A DNA stretch of 27,099 nt from an uncultured Muribaculaceae bacterium (GTDB lineage Bacteria; Bacteroidota; Bacteroidia; Bacteroidales; Muribaculaceae), in NCBI GenBank assembly GCA_910586475.1, contig CAJUHM010000034.1, forward strand, positions 1 to 27,099. Reading direction: 5' to 3'. Below, piece by piece: positions 1 through 6,019 of this stretch. The position numbers were made by a program, and so were the translations under genes. Positions within the stretch are counted from its first letter, which is position 1, and the number at the start of each line of letters is the position of its first letter. Below the pieces are notes generated by a model that saw nothing but the letters and a program-made list of their open reading frames with translations, searched no databases and was not told the origin of the DNA.

Positions 1-113
1 TTACCATAAAATTGAAACTCTCTTATTCTATTCTGACACACAATTAGATACAGTTGTTTTGACTATCCACGACAAAGATAATCCATGCCGATAAGCTTAG
101 AAGCTATAATCAC

Positions 114-287
114 ATGGAGCACGTAAAGGAAATTGGAGAGATTAGGAATATTTGTAGAAAGTTAAAGCCGGCGCCTCACAACGCTATGGGTGGGTCGGGG
201 AATAATGCAAACAGCTACCACTCACGGGCAATAGGGAGTGTCAACAACGATGAAATCAAATATCAAACTTTTCGTCTTGATTGTTGA
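114..287 (+). CDS. Candidate small ORF, 57 aa, unrecognised
   Basis: An ATG-initiated frame of 57 codons ends at TGA 285-287. The same frame is open back to a stop at 60-62. The product is polar, with a Lys/Arg/Glu-rich first third and a Gly/Asn/Ser-rich middle (MGGSGNN near residue 25), and a C-terminal Cys. It has no signal peptide or membrane segment. Its 3' end overlaps the last 32 nt of the convergent membrane protein gene. I do not recognise a family and see no convincing Bacteroidetes promoter in front of it. It could be a real small protein, the decayed end of a longer gene, or the translation of an intergenic repeat: the stretch 170-245 shares its outer motifs with 4643-4715. The composition does not look like random sequence, but the call is tentative. 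Confidence 0.3.
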   Translation: MEHVKEIGEIRNICRKLKPAPHNAMGGSGNNANSYHSRAIGSVNNDEIKYQTFRLDC

Positions 288-630
288 CCAAAGAAATAAA
301 CAATAATATTACTGCAAACACAATGGGGGTAATGTACCACCATTGGTTAGGAGCGTCCATTGCATTAATAATCAGGTAGTAAATGGTAAACGACCCGCTT
401 AGATTGGAAAGCCAGTTGTTTATTATGATACTTTTGGGCTTTTTGATCCAGAGCCATAGAGAGTATCCAATAAAGAACAAAATGGCTAATGAGCCACAAA
501 TAACAGGAAGAAGCATGGATTTGGTGTAGGCCATTAGAAAAAGACTTACAATTACAACTATCATAAGTGCATTGAGCACTTTACTTCTATAAAAGGCGTG
601 TAGCCTGCGATGTCTTATCGTTTGTTCCAT
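256..630 (-). CDS. Hypothetical four-helix membrane protein
   Basis: This encodes a 124-residue integral membrane protein of unknown function. Hydrophobic segments lie at roughly residues 17-35, 38-60, 72-88 and 97-117, and the short N-terminus is basic (RHRRLHAFYR), so the N-terminus is probably cytoplasmic. I chose the ATG at 628-630 over an in-frame TTG at 670-672. The TTG lies inside a good promoter (TTTG 670-673, then 20 nt, then TAAATTTC 649-642), whose predicted transcription start falls just upstream of the ATG. The gene is a single-gene unit with no operon partner. It is AT-richer than its neighbours, which suggests an accessory or recently acquired gene (inference). I recognise no conserved family. 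Confidence 0.65.
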   Translation of the reverse strand: MEQTIRHRRLHAFYRSKVLNALMIVVIVSLFLMAYTKSMLLPVICGSLAILFFIGYSLWLWIKKPKSIIINNWLSNLSGSFTIYYLIINAMDAPNQWWYITPIVFAVILLFISLVNNQDEKFDI

Positions 631-641
631 ATGTAAGCTAC

Positions 642-673
642 GAAATTTAAGCGACGGACTTGCCGCTGACAAA
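642..673 (-). promoter_or_regulatory. Bacteroidetes-type promoter of the membrane protein gene
   Basis: On the minus strand, TTTG (673-670) is followed by exactly 20 nt and TAAATTTC (649-642). This matches the consensus TTTG-N19-21-TAnnTTTG except for the last base. The ATG at 630 begins 12 nt after the -7 box, giving a very short leader. Confidence 0.55.
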
Positions 674-692
674 ACAACTTATGTCAAATTGG

Positions 693-717
693 CGGAGGGG
701 GGACTTGCCCCCCTCCG
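693..717 (-). terminator. G/C-rich hairpin after pyrF
   Basis: A perfect 10-bp stem, CGGAGGGGGG (693-702) against CCCCCCTCCG (708-717), closes a 5-nt loop. It starts 8 nt beyond the pyrF stop. The sequence after the stem on the minus strand (CCAATTTGACA) is only moderately T-rich, so termination may be incomplete. Confidence 0.6.
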
Positions 718-725
718 ATGATGGA

Positions 726-1541
726 TTAATTGAGGAAGGTGGCCATCTGGTCGCGGAGCTTGCGGGCTTCGATGCCTGCTTTTTCGGCAAAGTCTTCGCC
801 GTTGGAGGCGTAGATGATGCCGCGGGAGGAGTTGACAAGTAGTCCGCAGTCGTCGATCATTCCGTATTTGACGACTTCTTCGAGGCTGCCTCCCTGAGCG
901 CCTACGCCCGGGACGAGCAGGAAGCTGTTGGGTGCTACTTTTCGGATTTCTTCAAACATTTTGCCTTGTGTAGCACCAACGACATACATCATTTCGTCGG
1001 GGGTGGCCCATTTTGAAGAGGTTTCAATCACCTGTTCGAACAGACGTTTTCCGTTTCGGTCTTCGGTCAGTTGAAAGTCATGGCTGCCTTTGTTTGAGGT
1101 CAGTGCAAGGAGGATGACCCATTTGCCGTCATAGCCCAGGAAGGGGGTTACGCTGTCTTCGCCCATGTAGGGGGCGACGGTGATGGCGTCGACGTCGAGG
1201 TGCTCGAAGAAGCTGCGTGCATAAAGTCGTGAGGTGTTGCCGATATCACCTCTTTTGGCGTCAGCGATGATGAACTGATCAGGATGGTGCTCCTTGATGT
1301 ATGCGATGGTTCTTTCGAGCGCGTCCCATCCGGCGGCTCCGAAGCTTTCATAGAAGGCCATGTTTGGTTTATACGCAACGCAATAGGGCGCGGTCGCGTC
1401 GATTATAGCGCGATTGAATTCGAAGATCGCATCGGGGTGATCAGCGAGGTGTGGGGGTATTTTCAGCGGATCTGTGTCGAGTCCGACACAGAGAAATGAT
1501 TTTTTTCTGCGGATGTTTTCAACAAGATTCTGGCGGTTCAT
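726..1541 (-). CDS. pyrF: Orotidine 5'-phosphate decarboxylase (type 2)
   Basis: PyrF decarboxylates OMP to UMP, the last step of de novo pyrimidine synthesis, in the cytoplasm. The 271-residue product has the length of the type 2 OMPDC subfamily, which is longer than the E. coli type. The catalytic signature DAKRGD lies at residues 94-99 with Lys96 as the catalytic lysine. The substrate-proximal CVGLDTDP at 18-25 and the phosphate-gripping region near VPGVGAQGG and the later NSSRGI also fit. The gene lies 66 nt downstream of prfA on the same strand, and a G/C-rich hairpin follows its stop, so prfA-pyrF is probably one transcript. pyrK and pyrD of the same pathway lie about 9 kb away on the other strand. 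Confidence 0.97.
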   Translation of the reverse strand: MNRQNLVENIRRKKSFLCVGLDTDPLKIPPHLADHPDAIFEFNRAIIDATAPYCVAYKPNMAFYESFGAAGWDALERTIAYIKEHHPDQFIIADAKRGDIGNTSRLYARSFFEHLDVDAITVAPYMGEDSVTPFLGYDGKWVILLALTSNKGSHDFQLTEDRNGKRLFEQVIETSSKWATPDEMMYVVGATQGKMFEEIRKVAPNSFLLVPGVGAQGGSLEEVVKYGMIDDCGLLVNSSRGIIYASNGEDFAEKAGIEARKLRDQMATFLN

Positions 1542-1607
1542 AGCTGGTGTGGTATATGTTGGTTATTGGGTTTAGTTTGTGAGGAATGGAGCTGGCAATG
1601 CGAGAGA

Positions 1608-2717
1608 TTATAGTTCGGCTTCCTTGAGGCGCTCGGCATTTTCGGCGACTGTCAGCTGGTCAATGCAGTCCTGGATTTCTCCATTCATGAAAGCTGGTAG
1701 ATTATATATGGTGTAGTTGATTCGGTGGTCGGTGATGCGGCCTTGCGGGTAGTTGTAGGTCCGGATCTTTGCAGAACGGTCGCCTGTGGACACCATTGTT
1801 TTGCGCCGTGAGGCTATGTCGTCAAGATATTTGCGGTGTTCTTTGTCGTAGATGAATGTGCGAAGGCGGCTGAGCGCTCTCTCCTTGTTTTTAGGCTGGT
1901 CTCGGGTTTCCGTACATTCGATCAGAATTTCTTCGGATTCGCCCGTGTTTGGGTTTTTCCAGAAGTAGCGTAGTCGCACGCCGGATTCGACTTTGTTTAC
2001 GTTCTGTCCTCCGGCTCCGCCGCTACGGAATGTGTCCCATTTGATTTCGCCTTCGTTTATTTCGACGTCGAAAGGTTCGGCTTCCGGGAGAACTGCAACG
2101 GTTGCGGCGGAAGTGTGGACTCGTCCCTGCGTCTCGGTTGCCGGAACTCGCTGAACGCGGTGGACGCCGCTTTCATATTTGAGTGTGCCGTAGACATTGT
2201 CGCCTGTTATTGCGGCTACGATTTCCTTGAATCCGCCTGCCGATCCTTCGTTGAAGGATGTGACGGCAAGTGTCCAGCCTTTTGATTCGCAGAATTTCGA
2301 ATACATTTTGAAAAGGTCGCCGGCGAAGATGGCTGCTTCGTCGCCTCCGGTGCCTCCGCGGATTTCAAGAATGGCATTTTTTGAGTCTTCAGGGTCGGCT
2401 GGAAGGAGGAGCAGGCGAATCTCGTCTTCGAGCGCGGGCAGCGATTTCTGGCATTCGTCGAGCTCTTCGCGGGCCATTGCACGCAGCTCCTCGTCTGATT
2501 CGGTCTCGAGCAGCCCGCGGGCGTCTGATGCGCTGGCAAGTGTCGATCGGTAGCGGTTGGTGACTTTCAGGAGCCGTTCGAGATCCTTGTATTCTTTGGT
2601 CAGTCTGACGTAGCGAGGCATGTCGGCAATGACCGAAGGGTCTGTGATGAGAGTGCTGACCTCTTCGAACCGTGCGTCAAGCCCGTCGAGGCGTCCAAGC
2701 AGGTTGTTGTCTGACAT
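1608..2717 (-). CDS. prfA: Peptide chain release factor 1
   Basis: RF1 recognises UAA and UAG in the ribosomal A site and triggers hydrolysis of the peptidyl-tRNA ester. The 369-residue product shows the RF1 codon-recognition tripeptide PAT at 192-194 (within RVQRVPATETQGR) and the universal GGQ motif at 236-238, the site methylated by PrmC. The RGGTGGDEA segment at 120-128 is also typical. I start at the ATG at 2715-2717 (MSDNNLLG), because an upstream in-frame ATG at 2783 would add 22 residues encoded by the promoter region. The gene is first in a probable prfA-pyrF transcript and is divergent from tig. Confidence 0.97.
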   Translation of the reverse strand: MSDNNLLGRLDGLDARFEEVSTLITDPSVIADMPRYVRLTKEYKDLERLLKVTNRYRSTLASASDARGLLETESDEELRAMAREELDECQKSLPALEDEIRLLLLPADPEDSKNAILEIRGGTGGDEAAIFAGDLFKMYSKFCESKGWTLAVTSFNEGSAGGFKEIVAAITGDNVYGTLKYESGVHRVQRVPATETQGRVHTSAATVAVLPEAEPFDVEINEGEIKWDTFRSGGAGGQNVNKVESGVRLRYFWKNPNTGESEEILIECTETRDQPKNKERALSRLRTFIYDKEHRKYLDDIASRRKTMVSTGDRSAKIRTYNYPQGRITDHRINYTIYNLPAFMNGEIQDCIDQLTVAENAERLKEAEL

Positions 2718-2744
2718 TTCTGAGCGATGATTTGTAATTCTTTG

Positions 2745-2775
2745 CGAAGATACAAAAAAATGGGCTATCTGGCAA
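2745..2775 (-). promoter_or_regulatory. Promoter of prfA
   Basis: On the minus strand, TTG (2775-2773) is followed by 20 nt and TATCTTCG (2752-2745), a close variant of TAnnTTTG. The prfA ATG lies about 27 nt further downstream. This placement supports the shorter prfA start. Confidence 0.6.
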
Positions 2776-2822
2776 CTCCGCATGACGCATCAGGCAGCTT
2801 GCCGGAACTTCATCTTTATCAA

Positions 2823-3119
2823 TTAGCGCGAGGAAGTCAAACGGTATCTGTCTAACTCCGCGTCGGTTGATGGGTTGAACGTTAAGCTCGGAAACAGATT
2901 GGGTCCATTGCTCTGAGGATTATGGGTGATGGTTATTTCGGGGTCGATTGGTAGGGCCGAGGGGCCGGCGTCAGTCGCTTCGTCATAGTCGATGAGGGCG
3001 ACTGAGCATTTGGTGTGAAATATTATTTGCGGAATCCATCGGAATGTGTTAATTTTGCAAGTTGAAAAAATGGACCACGTCTTCGCGCTTTTGCAGACTG
3101 CCGTGAGTATCGTTCGGGA
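2823..3119 (-). pseudogene. Open, coding-like stretch without a start codon (possible gene remnant)
   Basis: On the minus strand one frame stays open for about 98 codons between stops at 3120-3122 and 2823-2825, with no ATG and no convincing GTG or TTG start. The last 62 codons (to 3011) read like a genuine polar, Pro/Asp/Thr-rich protein end, with segments such as ALIDYDEATDAGPSALPID and NGPNLFPSLTFNPSTD. I do not recognise a family. The upstream part overlaps the tig promoter and leader, so the frame cannot be an intact gene in the ordinary sense. It may be a decayed 3' gene end left between prfA and tig, or chance. It fills most of the 463-bp gap, and I see nothing else in 2784-3020. Confidence 0.25.
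3026..3057 (+). promoter_or_regulatory. Promoter of tig
   Basis: TTTG (3026-3029), a 20-nt spacer and TAATTTTG (3050-3057) match the Bacteroidetes sigma-ABfr consensus exactly. Transcription should begin around 3062-3066, which leaves a leader of about 115 nt before the tig ATG. Confidence 0.75.
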
Positions 3120-3165
3120 TTATGCCGACTGTGGTCCGGGTTTAATCGAAAAAAATGTTACTTAA
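3070..3165 (+). CDS. Candidate upstream ORF in the tig leader, 31 aa
   Basis: An ATG at 3070, only a few nucleotides after the predicted transcription start, opens a 31-codon frame that ends at TAA 3163-3165, 15 nt before the tig ATG. The peptide starts MDHVFALLQTAV and has no recognisable domain. The mRNA around it can pair: GGACCAC (3072-3078), which begins within the start codon, is complementary to GTGGTCC (3131-3137). It could be a leader peptide controlling tig, a translated but functionless uORF, or chance. Confidence 0.25.
   Translation: MDHVFALLQTAVSIVRDYADCGPGLIEKNVT
3072..3137 (+). promoter_or_regulatory. Inverted repeat spanning the tig 5' leader
   Basis: GGACCAC at 3072-3078 and GTGGTCC at 3131-3137 form a perfect 7-bp stem, extendable by G-U pairs at both ends. 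It encloses about 52 nt and so covers most of the tig leader. It is not followed by a T-tract, so it is not a terminator as such. A regulatory role is inference only. Confidence 0.3.
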
Positions 3166-3180
3166 TCATCATAAAAAATC

Positions 3181-4542
3181 ATGAACATAACCAGCACAAA
3201 CATCGACTCGGTGAGCCTTCGTCTCACTGTGGCCGTTGAAGAAAGCGATTACAAAGCAAAAGTTACCGAAGATCTTAAGAAAATCGGCCGCACTCATCAG
3301 ATCCCCGGTTTCCGCAAGGGTCACATAAGCCTTAAGGATCTTGAACGCCGCTTCGGCAAGCAGGTGACAAGTGATGTCATCAATCAAGTGGTTTATGAAG
3401 CAGTGATGAACTACATCCGCGACAATAAACTGAATGTTCTCGGTCAGCCCCTTCCTGTTGAAGTCAAGGAACTTGACCTTAAGAATCAGAAAGAATTTAC
3501 TTTTGAATATGATCTTGCTGTCGCTCCTGAATTTGAAGTTGAGGTCGACAAGAATGTCACAGTGCCTTACTACAATATCGAAGTGACGAACGCGATGGTT
3601 GACGAACAGGATGCGGCTTTCCGCAAGCGTTTCGGTGCACAGGTTCCGGGTGAGGTATTCGAACAGGACGCACTGGTGAAGGGTTCGATCATGCAGCTTA
3701 ATGAAGATGGCTCAATCAAGGAGGGCGAAGATGCAATCCAGGTTGTGAGCGGCATTCTTGCGCCGATGTATTTTGCAGATAAAGAAGAAGCTGCGAAATT
3801 CGAAGGCAAGAAGGTCGGCGATAAGGTTGTTTTCAATCCCCGCAAGGCGACCGGCGAGAATGCAACCGAGCTTTCTTCGATGTTGAACATCGATAAGGAT
3901 CGTGTCGCTGAAGTCCAGGGTGATTTCGAGATGGCAATTTCTGAAATTATCGTTGTGAAGCCTGCTGAACTCGGCGAGGAATTCTATACAAATGTCTTTG
4001 GCAAGGATAAAGTCAACAATGAAGAGGAGTATCGCAAAGCGGTGAAGGAGCTTATTGAAAGCGAACTTTCCGGAAACAGCGATATGGTTTTCCGTTGGGA
4101 TGCCCGTAAGGTCTATATGGAAAAATACGGCAACATTGAACTTCCGGCCAACCTTCTCAAAAAGTGGCTTATCATGCGTAATGAAGGGCTGAATGAGGAG
4201 AATGTAGAAGAATCATACCAGCGTATGGAGTCTGACCTCAAGTGGCAGCTTGTTCTCGACAAGATCGTTGAGAAACTCGGTGTGAAGATCGAGAAAGAAG
4301 ACCTTCTTGAATTTGCCAAGGGTCTCGCAGCGCGTCAGTTCGCTCAGTATGGCATGACCAATATGGACGAAGAGACAATTACGAAGTATGCTGAAAATAT
4401 TCTTGCTGACAAGAACTACATCGGCCGCATCCAGGAGCAGGTTAGTGAAGTCAAGACGTTCAACGCTCTTAAGGAGGCTGTTTCTCTTGCAGAAGAAACC
4501 GTCAGCCTTGACAAATTTAAGGAAATCGCTTCCAATCTCTGA
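3181..4542 (+). CDS. tig: Trigger factor (ribosome-associated chaperone)
   Basis: Trigger factor binds the ribosome beside the exit tunnel and shields nascent chains. The 453-residue length is usual for the family. The N-terminal ribosome-binding domain (about 1-150) carries the signature loop PGFRKGH at about 39-45. In other phyla the next base is usually a Pro-containing continuation, whereas here it reads IS. The middle domain (about 151-250), where proteobacterial proteins have an FKBP-type prolyl isomerase fold, is only weakly like FKBP, as in other Bacteroidetes. The long helical C-terminal arms occupy about 255-453. The gene has its own promoter and a strong terminator, so it is monocistronic. 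Its leader contains a possible uORF and an inverted repeat. Confidence 0.93.
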   Translation: MNITSTNIDSVSLRLTVAVEESDYKAKVTEDLKKIGRTHQIPGFRKGHISLKDLERRFGKQVTSDVINQVVYEAVMNYIRDNKLNVLGQPLPVEVKELDLKNQKEFTFEYDLAVAPEFEVEVDKNVTVPYYNIEVTNAMVDEQDAAFRKRFGAQVPGEVFEQDALVKGSIMQLNEDGSIKEGEDAIQVVSGILAPMYFADKEEAAKFEGKKVGDKVVFNPRKATGENATELSSMLNIDKDRVAEVQGDFEMAISEIIVVKPAELGEEFYTNVFGKDKVNNEEEYRKAVKELIESELSGNSDMVFRWDARKVYMEKYGNIELPANLLKKWLIMRNEGLNEENVEESYQRMESDLKWQLVLDKIVEKLGVKIEKEDLLEFAKGLAARQFAQYGMTNMDEETITKYAENILADKNYIGRIQEQVSEVKTFNALKEAVSLAEETVSLDKFKEIASNL

Positions 4543-4570
4543 TTTTCAATATCTTTGAGATAGATTTTAT

Positions 4571-4613
4571 ACAGCCCGCCTGCAGATATAGTGCAGACGG
4601 GCTGTTCTTTGTT
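4571..4613 (+). terminator. Rho-independent terminator of tig
   Basis: A 14-nt stem with one mismatch (4571-4584 against 4592-4605, starting ACAGCCCG) encloses a 7-nt loop and is followed by TTCTTTGTTT. It begins 28 nt after the tig stop. Confidence 0.88.
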
Positions 4614-4639
4614 TAGGCCGGTCGGCGCTTAATTCAAAA

Positions 4640-4768
4640 GATGGCGCCTCGTAACGGTTCACCAGTGGCGCGTCGTGTGGGGGATGGGCGGCTTCGGCCA
4701 TTGACGCTTGTCAACTCCTTCGCTCTCTCGCTATCCGGCGTCTGATGTTATCGTATATGACAGGGAGA
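4640..4768. repeat. Suspected dispersed intergenic element
   Basis: This G/C-rich, non-genic stretch lies between two convergent genes. It contains GGCGCC (4643-4648), a TTGAC/GTCAA inverted pair around 4701-4714 and a CTCTCTCGC run. On the minus strand it carries a 44-codon ATG frame (4701-4567) that ends inside the tig terminator, so it is unlikely to be a gene. Its ends (GGCGCCTC..AACG and TGTCAAC, 73 nt apart) recur 76 nt apart at 170-245. I suspect a repeat family spread between genes in this lineage, but one window cannot prove that. Confidence 0.25.
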
Positions 4769-5074
4769 TTAGTTGACTAATATTTTTTTTGACCAGCGCT
4801 CGCAGCGGATAATGTAGCATCCGCGGGGAAGGTCAAAAGAAACCGATCCGTCGTTTGTGCGGATGCGCTTGACGAGCTGGCCTGTCATTGAGTAGACTTC
4901 AAATGTAATCTGGGTGTCGGCTGCTGTGGTTATCGTCACTGAGCCTTGGTTTACGGAGATTCGGGGTGCATCGGCCTGGGCAAATGCCTGTGTTGCATTG
5001 CCGGTATGGCGTTCCGCCGCGATTGGTGTCGCGGAGACGAGCGTTAGTAGTAATATGCCGATTGTTTTTTTCAT
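4769..5074 (-). CDS. Small secreted protein with a type IX sorting tail (Por_Secre_tail-like)
   Basis: A 101-residue product begins with a Sec signal peptide (MKKTIGILLLTLVSATPIAA, cleavage after Ala near residue 20-21). It continues through a short polar linker into a beta-rich tail of about 60 residues. The tail has the hallmarks of the T9SS type A C-terminal domain: VYSMTGQLVKRI, then a GSVSFDLPRGCYIIR segment and a basic KKILVN end. In this family the tail directs cargo through the type IX system to the cell surface. Here it is almost the entire protein, with no cargo domain. I start at the ATG at 5072-5074, because an upstream start at 5125 would place a second hydrophobic stretch before the signal peptide and lies within or beyond the promoter. 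It is either a stand-alone mini-protein or the remnant of a larger secreted protein. Confidence 0.75.
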   Translation of the reverse strand: MKKTIGILLLTLVSATPIAAERHTGNATQAFAQADAPRISVNQGSVTITTAADTQITFEVYSMTGQLVKRIRTNDGSVSFDLPRGCYIIRCERWSKKILVN

Positions 5075-5085
5075 GATCTCAATTG

Positions 5086-5116
5086 CAAAAATAGCAAAAC
5101 TGATACAATAAACCAA
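5086..5116 (-). promoter_or_regulatory. Promoter of the small secreted protein gene
   Basis: On the minus strand, TTG (5116-5114) is followed by 20 nt and TATTTTTG (5093-5086). The ATG at 5074 is 11 nt past the -7 box, so the mRNA should be nearly leaderless. Confidence 0.65.
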
Positions 5117-5137
5117 GAGCGGCATTCGTTATGGCCG

Positions 5138-5159
5138 CATCTTAACATAAATTAAGATG
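5138..5159. promoter_or_regulatory. 22-bp palindrome upstream of the secreted protein promoter (possible operator)
   Basis: CATCTTAA (5138-5145) and TTAAGATG (5152-5159) form a perfect 8-bp inverted repeat around a 6-nt AT-rich centre. It ends 22 nt upstream of the -33 box of the minus-strand promoter. No T-tract follows on either strand, which argues against a terminator. A regulator binding site is inferred. Confidence 0.35.
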
Positions 5160-5236
5160 AGTTTGGGGCGAATCCGTATCGGCGTAGCTACATGCCGGAC
5201 CAATGAACGTAGATGTCCTGTTCCCGGCTCGTTTGC

Positions 5237-5752
5237 TCAGTAGGGGACTTTGTCATCTTTTTCGGCCCAGCGGCGGAAGACCTTGTTGGCCTCGTCGCGC
5301 ATCAGGTTTTCGCAGCGGAGCGATCTGCGGCTGATGTCGAGGTTGATCTGTTCGTAGATGAAGGAGTCGTCGAAGTCGATGGCTTTTGCGTCTTCTTTTG
5401 TGTTTCCGAATACGATTCGGGCCACGCGTGCCCAATAGAGGGCGCTGAGGCACATCGGACATGGTTCGCAGGAGGAATAGACAGTGCAGCCTTTAAGCGA
5501 AAAGTCCTGAAGATTGCGACAAGCGTTGCGGATCGCGTTGACTTCGGCGTGTGCAGTCGGGTCGTTGTCGGCCGTCACTCGGTTGACGCCTGTGGCTATT
5601 ATTTTGTTATTTTTAACTATGACAGCGCCAAACGGACCTCCTCCGTTGTCGATGTTTTCGTCGGAAAGATCGATCGCGAGTTGCATGAATTTGGCGTCGA
5701 GTTCTTTCTGTGACGGACTGTTTGCGGATGATTCGGGGAAGTTATGTGTCAT
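5237..5752 (-). CDS. guaD: Guanine deaminase (cytidine deaminase fold)
   Basis: The 171-residue protein belongs to the zinc-dependent CDA/TadA superfamily. The zinc site is visible as HAE (His68, catalytic Glu70) and PCPMC (Cys98, Cys101). Segments around it (GGGPFGAVIVK at 37-47, NRVTADNDPTAHAEVNAIRNAC, and downstream IDFDDSFIYEQ) match the B. subtilis GuaD type more closely than TadA, so guanine to xanthine plus ammonia is the likely reaction. A TadA-like tRNA role is the main alternative. The gene stands alone on the minus strand, divergent from the glycogen synthase gene. I see no strong promoter or terminator of its own. Confidence 0.85.
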   Translation of the reverse strand: MTHNFPESSANSPSQKELDAKFMQLAIDLSDENIDNGGGPFGAVIVKNNKIIATGVNRVTADNDPTAHAEVNAIRNACRNLQDFSLKGCTVYSSCEPCPMCLSALYWARVARIVFGNTKEDAKAIDFDDSFIYEQINLDISRRSLRCENLMRDEANKVFRRWAEKDDKVPY

Positions 5753-5981
5753 AATTGATTGTTTTTTAGCTGGATAATCGTATGGATAGTCGTTTCTGTA
5801 AGAAAATCACGCAGAGTGGGCTCTATTTTCAAACATGCAATAATAGTAAAAAGATTTCAGATGGCCACCATGAGAATATGATTTGTCGATTTTTTGGCTG
5901 TTGATGCGGGTTTCGGTGGTGTTCGCCGAAAGATCTTCAACAAGAATCACGTCGTTTTTAGGTGTTTAGGTAAAAAAGTTG

Positions 5982-5989
5982 TAACTTTG
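5982..5989 (+). promoter_or_regulatory. -7 box upstream of the glycogen operon
   Basis: TAACTTTG at 5982-5989 matches the Bacteroidetes -7 consensus, 31 nt before the glycogen synthase ATG. No clear TTTG lies at the usual distance upstream, only T-rich sequence around 5955-5959. Confidence 0.5.
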
Positions 5990-6019
5990 CATCGAAATTT
6001 TATTCAGTAGAAGAAATTT

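Noticed and set aside
4567..4701. 44-codon minus-strand ATG frame running into the tig terminator
   Set aside because: Its last 10 or more codons are the terminator stem, and no promoter precedes it. It is better explained as translation of an intergenic repeat.
5138..5159. Palindrome considered as a guaD terminator
   Set aside because: No T-run follows on the minus strand and it is close to the next promoter, so an operator is more likely.
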